This document shows, in pieces, positions 28,771 to 38,076 of a DNA stretch of 64,000 bases (positions are counted from its first letter, which is position 1; each line of letters starts with the position of its first letter). The DNA lies in contig NZ_CP088296.1 of NCBI RefSeq assembly GCF_024666595.1, forward strand, positions 1,798,001 to 1,862,000, written 5' to 3'. This stretch comes from Sphingomonas sp. J315 (lineage in GTDB: Bacteria > Pseudomonadota > Alphaproteobacteria > Sphingomonadales > Sphingomonadaceae). A program made the position numbers and the translations under genes. The notes beneath the pieces were generated by a model, which worked only from the letters and a program-made list of their open reading frames with translations, was not told the DNA's origin and ran no database searches.

Positions 28771-29347
28771 GCGCGCGATGCACGCACGTGGCTATGTTCT
28801 AAAGATCGGGGCGCTGGAGGTCGGCGACCCGGTGCCCGATCCGGCATCGCATGTCGCAGCAATCCTGTGCCGGTGGCGGACCGGACAGGCGATCGCGGCA
28901 GGATCGGTCCCGCGCATCGCACTCGCCAGCAACAGCGCGGCGCTGATCGCCGCACTCGATGCGGGCGCGTCCGACGCCGTCGCGGTGCCGGTCGATCCCG
29001 ACGAGCTGGCCGCGCGAGTCGACCTCCGCGTGCGCCGACATGCCGCCATCCCGCTCAGTGTCGGTGCGCTGACACTCGATCCGGTCACGCGCACCGTCAT
29101 CCGATCGGGCAGCCGCATCAGGCTGGTCCCGCGCGAATTCGCACTGCTCCGCTACCTCGCCGAGCACTCCGGCCGCTTCGTCACCCGCGCCGAGCTGCTC
29201 GAAGGCGTCTGGAATCTGCACTTCGACCCCGGCACCAATGTCGTCGCGGTGCACGTCTCAAACCTGCGCGCCAAGCTCGACCGGCCCTTCCCGACGGCAA
29301 TGGTCCAGAGCTGCAAGGGGCTAGGCTATCGCCTCGTTGCTGGTTAA
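28727..29347 (+). CDS. OmpR/PhoB-type winged-helix regulator with degenerate receiver domain
   Basis: Up to 206 residues from GTG 28727; an internal ATG at 28778 is another possible start. The C-terminal winged helix is clear: IRLVPREFALLRYLAEHSGRFVTRAELLEG, then VVAVHVSNLRAKLDRPF and GLGYRLV. The N-terminal half keeps the end of a receiver fold (ALDAGASDAVAVPVDPDELAARVDLRVRR), but the phospho-acceptor Asp region is lost and the conserved Lys before Pro is Val, so it is a pseudo-receiver that cannot be phosphorylated in the usual way. Overlaps the cupin gene by 44 bases, suggesting one operon. Confidence 0.82.
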   Translation: MAPVILSEVEIPQLERAMHARGYVLKIGALEVGDPVPDPASHVAAILCRWRTGQAIAAGSVPRIALASNSAALIAALDAGASDAVAVPVDPDELAARVDLRVRRHAAIPLSVGALTLDPVTRTVIRSGSRIRLVPREFALLRYLAEHSGRFVTRAELLEGVWNLHFDPGTNVVAVHVSNLRAKLDRPFPTAMVQSCKGLGYRLVAG

Positions 29348-29380
29348 CGTCCGCGTCAAGCAAAGCCGAATGGAGCGGAT

Positions 29381-30166
29381 ATGACCGAACAGCGCGTGAC
29401 CATCGACATCGCCAATGGCATCGCCGACGTCCGGCTGGCCCGGCCCGACAAGATGAACGCGCTCGACCCGGCAATGTTCGCCGGGATTGCGGGCGCAATC
29501 GACCAGCTGGCCGCGACGCCGGGGCTGCGTGCGGTAGTGCTGTCAGGCGAAGGCAACGCCTTCTGCGCCGGGCTCGACATGGCGAGCATGGCAGGCGGTG
29601 GCACCGGGCTCGACATCCATGCGCGCAGCCATGGCGAGGCCAATCTGTTCCAGCAGGTCGCCTGGGGCTGGCGCAACCTGCCCGTCCCCGTCATCGCGGC
29701 GGCGCACGGCGTCGCGTTCGGCGGCGGATTTCAGATCCTGTCCGGGGCCGATATCCGCGTCATGGCACCGGATACGCGCTGCTCGATCATGGAGATGAAG
29801 TGGGGGATCGTCCCCGACATGGCCGGATTCGCGCTGTGGCGGACGACGGTGCGCGACGATGTGCTGCGCGAGCTGACCTATACCGCGCGCGAATTCCTTG
29901 CCGAGGAGGCACTGGCGCTGGGCTTCGTCACCCACATCTCCGACGCGCCCTATGCCGCAGCGATGGACATCGCTGCCGCGATCGCCGCGCGCAACCCTGA
30001 CGCGATCCGCGCCGCCAAACGCCTCGCCAACCTGTCCGCTGACGCCAGCGCTGGCCCGATCCTCGCCGCCGAGAGCGCCGAACAGGCAAAGCTGCTCCGC
30101 TCGCCCAACCAGATGGAGGCAGTGATGGCAAACATGCAGAAGCGCACGCCGAAATTCACCGACTGA
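29381..30166 (+). CDS. Enoyl-CoA hydratase/isomerase family protein (crotonase)
   Basis: 261 residues. Crotonase fold: VRLARPDKMNALDPAMFAGI, VVLSGEGNAFCAGLDMASM (first oxyanion-hole strand) and VIAAAHGVAFGGGFQILSGAD (second oxyanion-hole region). MEMKWGIVPDMAGF replaces the hydratase Glu pattern with an isomerase-like one, so the exact reaction is uncertain. Acts on acyl-CoA in beta-oxidation-like pathways. Next to a thiolase gene on the same strand, 67 bases apart. Confidence 0.88.
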   Translation: MTEQRVTIDIANGIADVRLARPDKMNALDPAMFAGIAGAIDQLAATPGLRAVVLSGEGNAFCAGLDMASMAGGGTGLDIHARSHGEANLFQQVAWGWRNLPVPVIAAAHGVAFGGGFQILSGADIRVMAPDTRCSIMEMKWGIVPDMAGFALWRTTVRDDVLRELTYTAREFLAEEALALGFVTHISDAPYAAAMDIAAAIAARNPDAIRAAKRLANLSADASAGPILAAESAEQAKLLRSPNQMEAVMANMQKRTPKFTD

Positions 30167-30233
30167 TACTTCCAATTGATCGCCCCTCACGATAAAGGAT
30201 CGCCATACCCGATATACGAATGAGAGGATGTCC

Positions 30234-31430
30234 ATGCGCGAAGCCGCGATCGTCTCCACCGCCCGGACGGGCATCGGCAAGGCCTATCGCGGCGCGTTCA
30301 ACGCGACCGAAGCACCGGTCCTCGCCGGCCATGTGATGAACGCAGCGGTCGAACGCGCGGGGATCGACCCGGCACGGATCGATGACATCTTTTGGGGCGT
30401 CGGCAACCAATGGGGTACCCAGGGCGGCAATGCCGGGCGCATGGCGGTGTTCGCCGCCGGGCTGCCGCAAAGCGTTCCCGCCTTCACGCTCGACCGCAAA
30501 TGCGGATCGGGCCTCACTGCCCTCGCCCTCGCCGCGCGCTCGATCATCGCGGGGGACATCGACGTCGCGCTCTCCGGCGGCATGGAATCGATCAGCTTGA
30601 CGGTGACCAAGGATGCGCCGCGCTTCGCGAACAAGTCGGTCCTCGCCAACGAGCCGCATGCCTATATGCCGATGATCGAGACCGCCGAGATCGTCGCCGA
30701 ACGCTATGGCATCAGCCGCGCGGCGCAGGACGCCTATGCCGCACAGAGCCAGCAGCGCGCCGAGGCGGGCCTCGCCAATGGTGCCTTTGCCGAGGAGATC
30801 GTTGCCGTAACGGTCGAGAAAGCGCTGTTCGACAAGGAAGGCAACCGCACCGGGACCGAGACGGTCACGGTGACGCAGGACGAGGGTATCCGCCCCGGCA
30901 CCACCGCCGAAGCGCTCGCCGGACTCAAGACCGTGTGGAAGGACGGGCAGGTCATCAAGGAGGGGCGCCACATCACCGCCGGCAATGCCAGCCAGCTGTC
31001 GGACGGCGCGGCGGCGCAGATCGTGATGGATCGCGCCACCGCCCAGGCCGAGGGCAAGGAGATCCTCGGCATCTATCGCGGCTTTCAGGCGGCGGGATGC
31101 GGCCCCGACGAAATGGGCATCGGCCCGGTGTTCGCGATCCCGAAGCTGCTCGACCGCGCGGGGCTGTCGGTCGCCGATATCGGGCTGTGGGAGCTTAACG
31201 AAGCGTTCGCCAGCCAGTGCCTCTATTGCCGCGACACTCTCGGCATCGACCCCGAGAAGTATAATGTGAACGGCGGCGCGATCGCGATCGGCCATCCGTT
31301 CGGGATGACCGGCGCGCGGCTGGTCGGCCATGCGCTGATCGAAGGGCGCAAGCGCGGCGTGCGCTGGGTCGTGGTGTCGATGTGCACCGCGGGCGGCATG
31401 GGCGCGGCAGGGTTGTTCGAGATCGTCTGA
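30234..31430 (+). CDS. Acetyl-CoA acyltransferase (thiolase)
   Basis: 398 residues from the ATG at 30234, which has GAGAGG at the right spacing; the ATG at 30228 lies too close to it. Thiolase catalytic residues: Cys in [16 protein letters not shown], Glu/His in [13 protein letters not shown] and [17 protein letters not shown], and the second Cys in [16 protein letters not shown]. Cleaves 3-ketoacyl-CoA or condenses acetyl-CoA. With the crotonase gene it forms a partial beta-oxidation set. Confidence 0.94.
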   Translation: MREAAIVSTARTGIGKAYRGAFNATEAPVLAGHVMNAAVERAGIDPARIDDIFWGVGNQWGTQGGNAGRMAVFAAGLPQSVPAFTLDRKCGSGLTALALAARSIIAGDIDVALSGGMESISLTVTKDAPRFANKSVLANEPHAYMPMIETAEIVAERYGISRAAQDAYAAQSQQRAEAGLANGAFAEEIVAVTVEKALFDKEGNRTGTETVTVTQDEGIRPGTTAEALAGLKTVWKDGQVIKEGRHITAGNASQLSDGAAAQIVMDRATAQAEGKEILGIYRGFQAAGCGPDEMGIGPVFAIPKLLDRAGLSVADIGLWELNEAFASQCLYCRDTLGIDPEKYNVNGGAIAIGHPFGMTGARLVGHALIEGRKRGVRWVVVSMCTAGGMGAAGLFEIV

Positions 31431-31470
31431 CCCCTTCGACATCGCCGAAACGCTTCGCTAGACGGCGCAC

Positions 31471-32382
31471 ATGCTTCTCCGTCTCGGTACCCGCGCGTCG
31501 CCGCTCGCTCTCATTCAGGCCAATATGGTCCGCGACGCGCTGCTCGCAGCGCATGGCTGGTCGCCCGACGCGATCGAGATCGTACCGATCCGCACCACCG
31601 GCGACAGAGTGCAGGACCGCCCGCTCGCCGAGATCGGCGGCAAGGCGTTGTGGACCAAGGAACTGGACCGGGCGCTGCTCGACCGCGCGATCGACCTTGC
31701 GGTGCATTCGATGAAGGATGTCGAAACGATCCGGCCCGACACGATCGCGGTCGCGGCGATGCTCCCGCGCGCCGATGTCCGCGACCGGCTGATCGGCGCG
31801 GCATCGATCGACGCGCTGCCGCATGGCGCGCGCATCGGTACGAGCTCGCCGCGTCGCGCGGCGCAGTTGCGTCGCCTGCGCCCCGATCTCGCCATCGTTC
31901 CCTTGCGCGGCAATGTCGACACACGCCGTGCCAAGGTCGCCGCGGGCGAGGCGGACGCGACGCTGCTCGCCGCAGCGGGCCTCGAACGGCTGGGCTATGC
32001 CGATATCGGTGTGGCGATCGACGTCGATCTGCTGCTCCCCGCCCCGTCGCAGGGCGCAGTCGGGATCGAGGTGCGCGCCGAGGACGCCGCGACCCGCAGC
32101 CAGGTCGCGGCGATCGGCGACGCCGCCACCGAACGCTGTGTCTGGGCCGAGCGTGCCCTGCTCGCCGCGCTCGGCGGCGATTGCCACTCGCCGATCGCCG
32201 CGCTTGCGACACTCGAGGAGGACGGGCTGCGTCTTCGCGCCGAAATCCTGAATGCGGACGGGTCCGAGCATGTCGGGGTCGAGCGCCGCAGCCTTCACGG
32301 CACGGCCCAGGAGGCCGTCGCGCTCGCGCAGGCACTGCTCGGTCGCGCCTCGCCCCAACTGCGCCGCATGTTCGGGCATTGA
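31471..32382 (+). CDS. hemC: Hydroxymethylbilane synthase (porphobilinogen deaminase)
   Basis: 303 residues. LRLGTRASPLALIQANMVRD, the Asp-containing HSMKDVETIRPD segment, GTSSPRRAAQLRRLRPDL and the dipyrromethane cofactor Cys in LGGDCHSPIAALA are all present. Polymerizes four porphobilinogens in tetrapyrrole synthesis. Followed by hemD with a TTGA overlap. Confidence 0.97.
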   Translation: MLLRLGTRASPLALIQANMVRDALLAAHGWSPDAIEIVPIRTTGDRVQDRPLAEIGGKALWTKELDRALLDRAIDLAVHSMKDVETIRPDTIAVAAMLPRADVRDRLIGAASIDALPHGARIGTSSPRRAAQLRRLRPDLAIVPLRGNVDTRRAKVAAGEADATLLAAAGLERLGYADIGVAIDVDLLLPAPSQGAVGIEVRAEDAATRSQVAAIGDAATERCVWAERALLAALGGDCHSPIAALATLEEDGLRLRAEILNADGSEHVGVERRSLHGTAQEAVALAQALLGRASPQLRRMFGH

Positions 32383-33053
32383 CGCGACCGATCGCCATCT
32401 TGCGCCCCGCGCCGGGCAGCGACGCCACCGCGAGTCGGGTGCGCGACGTCGGGCTCGACCCGTTGCTGGTGCCGCTGTTCAAGGTGGTCCCGCTTGACTG
32501 GACGCCGCCCGACCCTGCCGAATTCGGCGCGCTGTTGCTGACCAGCGCCAATGCAGCGCGTTACGCCGGTGACGGACTCACCATGCTCGCTCGGCTGCCG
32601 GTGCTGGCGGTGGGGCCGCAGACCGGGCGCGCTGCGGAGCACGCCGGGCTTCGCGTCGTCGAATGCGGCAGTCGGGGCGTCGCCGCCTTGTTGGCACGCC
32701 AGCCGATGTGCCAGCGGGTATTGTGGCTGTCCGGGCGCGACCGGATGACGATCGAGCATCCGGCGATCCGCGCGGTCATCCCGGTCTATGCCAATGAGGG
32801 GGTCGATCTGACCCGTGACGCCGCGATGCGGTTGCCGGGCAGCGTCGCGCTTGTCCATTCGGCGCGCGCAACCCGTCAGCTCGCGGCCCAGCTCGATGCA
32901 CACGGCATCGCGCGCAATTGCGTGCGGATCGCGGCGATCAGCGCCCGCGCCGCCGACGCCGACGGGCGCGGATGGGACCGGGTCGCAATCGCCGCCGAGC
33001 CCAACGACACCGCATTGATCGCCGCCGCACACCGGCTGGCGATTGACCCCTGA
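32379..33053 (+). CDS. hemD: Uroporphyrinogen-III synthase
   Basis: 224 residues starting at TTG 32379, which overlaps the hemC stop (TTGA). The start gives MTRPIAILRPAPGSDATASR, the expected first strand. LLLTSANAARYAG, VLAVGPQTGRAAEHAGLRVV and VALVHSARATRQLAAQLDA match the two-domain HemD fold, which is weakly conserved. Closes hydroxymethylbilane to uroporphyrinogen III. Position after hemC strongly supports the call. Confidence 0.92.
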   Translation: MTRPIAILRPAPGSDATASRVRDVGLDPLLVPLFKVVPLDWTPPDPAEFGALLLTSANAARYAGDGLTMLARLPVLAVGPQTGRAAEHAGLRVVECGSRGVAALLARQPMCQRVLWLSGRDRMTIEHPAIRAVIPVYANEGVDLTRDAAMRLPGSVALVHSARATRQLAAQLDAHGIARNCVRIAAISARAADADGRGWDRVAIAAEPNDTALIAAAHRLAIDP

Positions 33054-33077
33054 TCGCTTCGGGAGAATAAGCAACCC

Positions 33078-33948
33078 ATGACCCCCGACGCCCCGGTTCC
33101 CACCGCCCCCACGCGCGGCAATCCCATGATGATGATCCTGGGCGCGGTGCTGGTCGCCTTCGTCACCGGCCTCGCAGTGATGGCCGTGGTGTTCCGCGCC
33201 GGCGACTGGTGGGGCCAGGCCGCGACCGCGCCCGTTGCCGTCGTTCAGCCGCCGATCTCCGCCGCTCCCATTGCGGCTCCGGGAATGGATGTCGCCACGC
33301 TCGCCGCGCGCGAGCAGGTTCTTGCCGCCCGGCTCGAATCGCTCGATGCCAGACTGAAGGCGACCGACGCCGATGCGCGCGTCGCGGCAAGCTATGCCGG
33401 GCGGGCCGAGGCGATGATGCTGGTGTTCGGCGCGCGCCGCGCGCTCGAACGCGGACAGGAGCTGGGAATCATCGCGGGTGAGCTGCGTCGCCGCCTGGGC
33501 GGGGCCGCGCCCGAAGCGGTCGCGACCGTCATCGCCGCCTCGGGCGAGCCGATCACGCTGGAGGATCTGCGCGTCGCGTTCGACCAGATCGCGCCGCGCC
33601 TCTCCACTTCTCAGCCCGATGACGGCTGGTTGAGCGCGATCCAGCGCGAACTCGCCACGCTGGTGATCATCCGCAAGCAGGACGCCCCCAGCCCCCCACC
33701 CGCGCGAACGGCTGGCGCGCGCACGGCGCCTGCTGGGGCAGGGGCATGTCGAGGCAGCTCTGGCCGAAGTCTCGCGCTTGCCCGGCGCGCAGGGCGCGGA
33801 AAGCTGGATGGCGGCGGCGGGCCGCTACATCGCGACGCGACGCGCGCTCGACACGCTCGAAACTGCTGCGATCGAGGGGAAGGCCCAACCCGTCCCCGGC
33901 GCAGCCAGCCCCGCTTCGCCAGTACAAAAAACCGTTCAGGGAGAGTAA
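33078..33948 (+). pseudogene. Mitofilin/Mic60-like inner-membrane protein, frameshifted
   Basis: Starts MTPDAPVPTAPTRGNPMMMI with one transmembrane helix (residues about 17-40), a short coiled coil (LAAREQVLAARLESLDARLK), then the helical mitofilin-type region up to [13 protein letters not shown]. At the C6 run near 33692-33697 the frame is lost. In the +1 frame the expected end resumes ([40 protein letters not shown]), stopping at 33946-33948, two bases before gcdH. One C too many explains it. The hemC-hemD-mitofilin order is a known alphaproteobacterial arrangement for the Mic60 relative that shapes inner-membrane folds. Confidence 0.78.
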
Positions 33949-33949
33949 G

Positions 33950-35134
33950 ATGGCCGCCATGGGCCGGTTCGACTGGCAGGATCCGTTCGCGCTCGACGCG
34001 CAGCTGACCGACGAAGAGCGGATGGTCCGCGACGCGGCGCGCGCCTATGCGCAGGAGCAGCTGCTGCCGCGCGTCACCCGCGCATTCCTCGACGAGAATT
34101 TCGACCGCGAGATCATGTCGGAGATGGGCCAGCTCGGCCTGCTCGGCCCGACCATCCCCGAAACCTATGGCGGCGCGGGCCTTGGCTATGTCGCCTATGG
34201 CCTGGTGGCGCGCGAGGTCGAGGCGGTCGATTCGGGCTATCGCAGCGCGATGAGCGTGCAGTCGAGCCTGGTGATGCACCCGATCCACGCCTATGGCACC
34301 GAGGAGCAGAAGCGGAAGTACCTGCCCAAGCTCGCCAGCGGCGAATGGGTCGGATGCTTCGGTCTGACCGAGCCCGATGCCGGCAGCGACCCCGGCGGAA
34401 TGCGCACCCGCGCGGCCAAGATCGACGGTGGCTACCGCCTGACCGGATCGAAGATGTGGATCACCAATTCGCCGATCGCCGATGTCTTCGTCGTCTGGGC
34501 AAAGAGCGAGGCGCATGGTGGCGGGATCAAGGGCTTTGTCCTCGAAAAGGGCATGAAGGGTCTGTCCACGCCGAAGATCGAGGGCAAGCTGTCCTTGCGC
34601 GCATCGATCACCGGCGAGATCGTGATGGACGGCGTCGAGGTGAGCGAGGACGCGCTGCTCCCCGAGGTTCAGGGGCTGAAGGGACCGTTCGGCTGCCTCA
34701 ACCGCGCGCGCTACGGCATCGCCTGGGGCACGATGGGCGCGGCGGAGGCCTGCTTCCACGCGGCGCGCCAGTACACGCTCGACCGCGCCCAATTCGGCCG
34801 CCCGCTCGCCGCGACCCAGCTGGTGCAATTGAAGCTCGCCAATATGGAGACCGAAATCGCGCTCGGCCTTCAGGCAGCGCTGCGCGCGGGCCGCATGTTC
34901 GACGAAGGCAGCCTCGCCCCGGAAGCGATCAGCATCATCAAGCGCAACAATTGCGGGAAGGCGCTCGATATCGCCCGGGTCGCGCGCGACATGCATGGCG
35001 GCAACGGCATCTCCGCCGAATTCCATGTGATGCGCCACGCGATCAACCTCGAAACCGTCAACACCTATGAGGGCACGCACGACGTCCACGGCCTGATCCT
35101 CGGCCGCGCGATCACCGGGATCGCCGCGTTCTGA
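33950..35134 (+). CDS. gcdH: Glutaryl-CoA dehydrogenase (acyl-CoA dehydrogenase family)
   Basis: 394 residues from the ATG at 33950, with GGGAGAG upstream. Acyl-CoA dehydrogenase fold throughout ([23 protein letters not shown]-binding [16 protein letters not shown]). The C-terminal block [20 protein letters not shown] followed by [20 protein letters not shown] is characteristic of GcdH, with the catalytic Glu in TYEGTHD. Converts glutaryl-CoA to crotonyl-CoA in lysine/tryptophan/glutarate breakdown. The class III CoA-transferase gene downstream could supply glutaryl-CoA, and the crotonase and thiolase genes upstream could process the product. Confidence 0.93.
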   Translation: MAAMGRFDWQDPFALDAQLTDEERMVRDAARAYAQEQLLPRVTRAFLDENFDREIMSEMGQLGLLGPTIPETYGGAGLGYVAYGLVAREVEAVDSGYRSAMSVQSSLVMHPIHAYGTEEQKRKYLPKLASGEWVGCFGLTEPDAGSDPGGMRTRAAKIDGGYRLTGSKMWITNSPIADVFVVWAKSEAHGGGIKGFVLEKGMKGLSTPKIEGKLSLRASITGEIVMDGVEVSEDALLPEVQGLKGPFGCLNRARYGIAWGTMGAAEACFHAARQYTLDRAQFGRPLAATQLVQLKLANMETEIALGLQAALRAGRMFDEGSLAPEAISIIKRNNCGKALDIARVARDMHGGNGISAEFHVMRHAINLETVNTYEGTHDVHGLILGRAITGIAAF

Positions 35135-35168
35135 TGTGCAGTTCAGCTCCGCTGAACTGGGCGGCTTT

Positions 35169-35236
35169 CAGCCCGCTCCCCACCCGGCCTCCCACAGCGT
35201 ATCCTGAATGGGAGGCCGGGTGGGGGGAGCGGGCTG
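35169..35236. repeat. Long inverted repeat between gcdH and the GNAT gene
   Basis: A 26-base left arm (35169-35194, starts CAGCCCGCTCCCCACCCGGC) and a 28-base right arm (35209-35236, with two additional G) pair almost perfectly around a 14-base loop. No T tract follows, so not a classical terminator. Different stem sequence from the CCCTCTCCCC repeats. It sits in the 134-bp gap after gcdH and is read through in one frame into the GNAT gene. Confidence 0.85.
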
Positions 35237-35268
35237 GTGCCGGTCCGGCGCAGCCGGACACCCAAGCA

Positions 35269-35787
35269 ATGACGCCGGATCGGCAGCCGACACTGCACGG
35301 CGAGTTGGTCACAATTCGCCCGCTTGTTGCGGAGGATTGGGACGCCCTCTTCGCCGTCGCCTCCGACCCGCTGATCTGGGAACTCCACCCTGCCAACGAC
35401 CGCTGGCAGGAGCCGGTGTTCCGCAAATTCTTCGCCGAGGCACTCGCGTGCAGCGGGGGACTTGCGATCCTCGACAAGGCGACCGGCGCGGTGATCGGCT
35501 CCAGTCGCTACGATTATTGGGTTCCTGAAGACGACGAGATCGAGATCGGTTGGACCTTCATATCTCGCGCCTATTGGGGCGGCACCTACAACCGCGAAAT
35601 CAAGCGGCTGATGCTCGACCATATCCACCGCTTCGTGAACCGTGTGGTGTTCCTCGTCGGACAGGACAATCTCCGATCACGCGGCGCGATGGAGAAGATC
35701 GGCGGACGTCTGATCCCGGGCCGCACCCATCGCGGCGGCGGGAAATCCTTCCCCGACCATGTCGTGTACGAGATTTGCCGCGCATGA
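35269..35787 (+). CDS. GNAT family N-acetyltransferase
   Basis: 172 residues from the ATG at 35269 (MTPDRQPTLHGELVTIRPLV). Longer readings run backward through the long inverted repeat and are not supported. GNAT core: VTIRPLVAEDWDALFAVASD, then VIGSSRYDYWVPEDDEIEIGWTFISRAYWG and NLRSRGAMEKIGGRLIPG, matching the RimJ/RimL-like subgroup with the Q/R-x-x-G/A acetyl-CoA loop poorly conserved. Substrate unknown. Overlaps the CoA-transferase gene by ATGA. Confidence 0.85.
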   Translation: MTPDRQPTLHGELVTIRPLVAEDWDALFAVASDPLIWELHPANDRWQEPVFRKFFAEALACSGGLAILDKATGAVIGSSRYDYWVPEDDEIEIGWTFISRAYWGGTYNREIKRLMLDHIHRFVNRVVFLVGQDNLRSRGAMEKIGGRLIPGRTHRGGGKSFPDHVVYEICRA

Positions 35788-36902
35788 AACCGCTCGCCGG
35801 GATCAAGGTTGTCGAACTCGCCCGGATTCTCGCCGGACCGTGGTGCGGACAGCTGCTCGCCGATCTCGGCGCTGAGGTGATCAAGGTCGAGCGTCCGGGT
35901 GCTGGCGACGACACCCGCCACTGGGGCCCGCCCTTCCTGCATGACGCCGATGGGGTCAGCCGCGACGCCGCCTATTATCACGCGGCCAATCGCGGAAAGA
36001 CCGCGCGCTTCATCGACATCGCGACGCCCGAAGGTCAGGCTGAAGTCCGCGCGCTAGTGGCCGAATCCGATGTCGTGATCGAAAACTACAAGGTCGGCGG
36101 CCTCGTCAAATACGGCCTCGATCATGCCAGCCTCAGCACGATCAACCCGCGCCTGATCACCTGCTCGATTACCGGCTTCGGCCAAACCGGCCCCTATGCG
36201 CACCGCGCCGGATATGACTTCATCATTCAGGGAATGGGCGGGATCATGTCGCTGACCGGCGAGCCCGACGGCGCACCGCAAAAGGCGGGGATCGCCTATG
36301 CCGACATCTTCACCGGCGTCTATTCCGCCGTCGCGATCCTCGCTGCTTTGCGCCAGCGCGATGCGACGGGAGTTGGCGCGCATATCGACATGGCGCTGCT
36401 CGACACCCAGGTCGCGGTGCTCGCCAATCAGGCGCTCAACTGGATGGCCAACCCGGCAAAGGTGCCGCACCGCATGGGCAACGGCCACGCCAACCTCGCC
36501 CCCTATCAGGCGTTCACCGCCAGCGACGGCGACCTGATCATCGCGGTCGGCAATGACGGGCAATTCCGAAAGCTGTGCAGCGTTCTCGGCCTCACCCTCG
36601 CCGAAGACCCCGATTTCGCGACCAACCCGGCACGCGTGCGCAACCGCGCCCGCCTGATCGCGCCGCTTCAGGCGGCGGTGGCAGGCTGGACCAAACAGGC
36701 ACTGTCCGACGCGCTCGAGGCACAGGGGGTGCCCGCCGGGCCGATCAACACCGTGGACGAGGTGTTCGCCGACCCGCAGGTGATCGCGCGCGGCATGGCG
36801 ATCATGGCGCAGGGGCTCCCGGGAGTCGCCAGCCCGATCGTGATCGACGACCAGCGCATGGTCAGCGACCGCGCCAGCCCCGCACGCCCTGTGGAGGACT
36901 GA
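35784..36902 (+). CDS. CaiB/BaiF family class III CoA-transferase
   Basis: 372 residues from the ATG at 35784 (MKPLAGIKVVELARILAGPW), inside the GNAT stop. Family III signatures: LADLGAEVIKVERPGAGDDT, NRGKTARFIDI, and the catalytic Asp in HIDMALLDTQVAVLANQALN. Transfers CoA between acids. Next to gcdH it is plausibly a glutarate CoA-transferase like mammalian SUGCT; this is context inference. Ends with GGAGG that serves the next gene. Confidence 0.92.
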   Translation: MKPLAGIKVVELARILAGPWCGQLLADLGAEVIKVERPGAGDDTRHWGPPFLHDADGVSRDAAYYHAANRGKTARFIDIATPEGQAEVRALVAESDVVIENYKVGGLVKYGLDHASLSTINPRLITCSITGFGQTGPYAHRAGYDFIIQGMGGIMSLTGEPDGAPQKAGIAYADIFTGVYSAVAILAALRQRDATGVGAHIDMALLDTQVAVLANQALNWMANPAKVPHRMGNGHANLAPYQAFTASDGDLIIAVGNDGQFRKLCSVLGLTLAEDPDFATNPARVRNRARLIAPLQAAVAGWTKQALSDALEAQGVPAGPINTVDEVFADPQVIARGMAIMAQGLPGVASPIVIDDQRMVSDRASPARPVED

Positions 36903-36903
36903 G

Positions 36904-38076
36904 CTGCCCCCGCTCGACATCGCGGTGGCAGGATGCGGCACCGCCGGACTTGCCGCTGCGCTGCTGCTCCATCGAGACGGCCATCGCGTCACCTTGTTCG
37001 AGCGATTTGATTCGCCGCGCCCGCTCGGCTCGGGCCTGCTGATCCAGCCAACCGGGCAGGCCGTCCTGCGTGCGTTGGGCCTCGAAGCCGAGCTGCTCGC
37101 GCGCGGAGCGCGCGTCCAGCGGCTGATCGGCCATGCCGACGATCGCTGCGTTCTCGACGTGCGATACGCCGCGTTGAAGCGAGGCGGGATCGGGATCGGC
37201 GTCCACCGTGCGACACTCTTCGCGATCCTCCACGATGCCGTTTTCGAAGAAGGTATCGCGATCGAGGCAGGGCAAGCGATCACGGGTTGCGCCGATGGAC
37301 GACTACAGTTCGCGGTCCGCGCAAGCGCAGGGCCATTCGATCTGATCGTCGACGCGATGGGCAGCCGCTCGCCGCTCATCCCCGCGGCGCCGCCGCTTGC
37401 GTTCGGCGCGCTCTGGGCCGATCTCGACTGGGCGGGCGACTTCATCCCCGATGCGCTCCAGCAACACTATCGCCGCGCCAGCGTGATGGCCGGAGTGCTG
37501 CCGATCGGCACCCCGCGCCACGCGAGCGGACCCCGCGCGGCCTTGTTCTGGTCGCTGCGCGCCGACCGGCTGGCGGACTGGCGCGCAGCGGGTCTCGCGA
37601 TGTGGAAAGAACAGGTGCTGGAACTATGGCCCGCCACCGCGCCGTTGCTCGACCAGATCGCCGACCCGCAGCAACTGACCTTCGCCAGCTACGCCCACCG
37701 CACCTTGCGCCAACCGGTCGCCGACCGACTGATCCATATCGGCGATGCGTGGCATTCGACCAGCCCGCAGCTGGGGCAGGGGGCGAACATGGCGTTGCTC
37801 GACGCCTATGCCCTTGCGCTTGGTCTGCGCCGGAGCCGCGCGCTGCCCGACGCACTCGCAGAAACGGTGCGGCTGCGGCGCGACCAGATCGCCCTGTATC
37901 AGTTGCTCAGCCGCGTGTTGACACCGGTCTATCAATCCGACGGTACGGCGATCCCATGGCTGCGCGATCGGGTGATGGGTCCGGTGTCAAAGCTATGGCC
38001 GTTTACCGCAGCACAGGCGGCATTGGTCAGTGGTGCGGTGGGTCACCCGCTCGCTCGCCTCGGACTCAGCGCGTGA
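36904..38076 (+). CDS. FAD-dependent monooxygenase/hydroxylase, probable CTG start
   Basis: About 390 residues. The Rossmann motif is IAVAGCGTAGLAAALLLHRDG. The first conventional start, GTG 36925, lies inside this strand and would remove beta-1. CTG at 36904 is in frame, gives LPPLDIAVAGCG, and has GGAGG exactly six bases upstream. Further flavin motifs: LIHIGDAWHSTSPQLGQGAN, the second FAD-binding GD signature of aromatic hydroxylases. Substrate unknown; the neighbour CoA-transferase and gcdH suggest a catabolic role. Its last 11 bases overlap the convergent DUF72 gene. Confidence 0.82.
   Translation: MPPLDIAVAGCGTAGLAAALLLHRDGHRVTLFERFDSPRPLGSGLLIQPTGQAVLRALGLEAELLARGARVQRLIGHADDRCVLDVRYAALKRGGIGIGVHRATLFAILHDAVFEEGIAIEAGQAITGCADGRLQFAVRASAGPFDLIVDAMGSRSPLIPAAPPLAFGALWADLDWAGDFIPDALQQHYRRASVMAGVLPIGTPRHASGPRAALFWSLRADRLADWRAAGLAMWKEQVLELWPATAPLLDQIADPQQLTFASYAHRTLRQPVADRLIHIGDAWHSTSPQLGQGANMALLDAYALALGLRRSRALPDALAETVRLRRDQIALYQLLSRVLTPVYQSDGTAIPWLRDRVMGPVSKLWPFTAAQAALVSGAVGHPLARLGLSA

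Noticed and set aside
35134..35268. An upstream start for the GNAT gene
   Set aside because: The added residues are encoded by the inverted repeat and are not part of the acetyltransferase fold.
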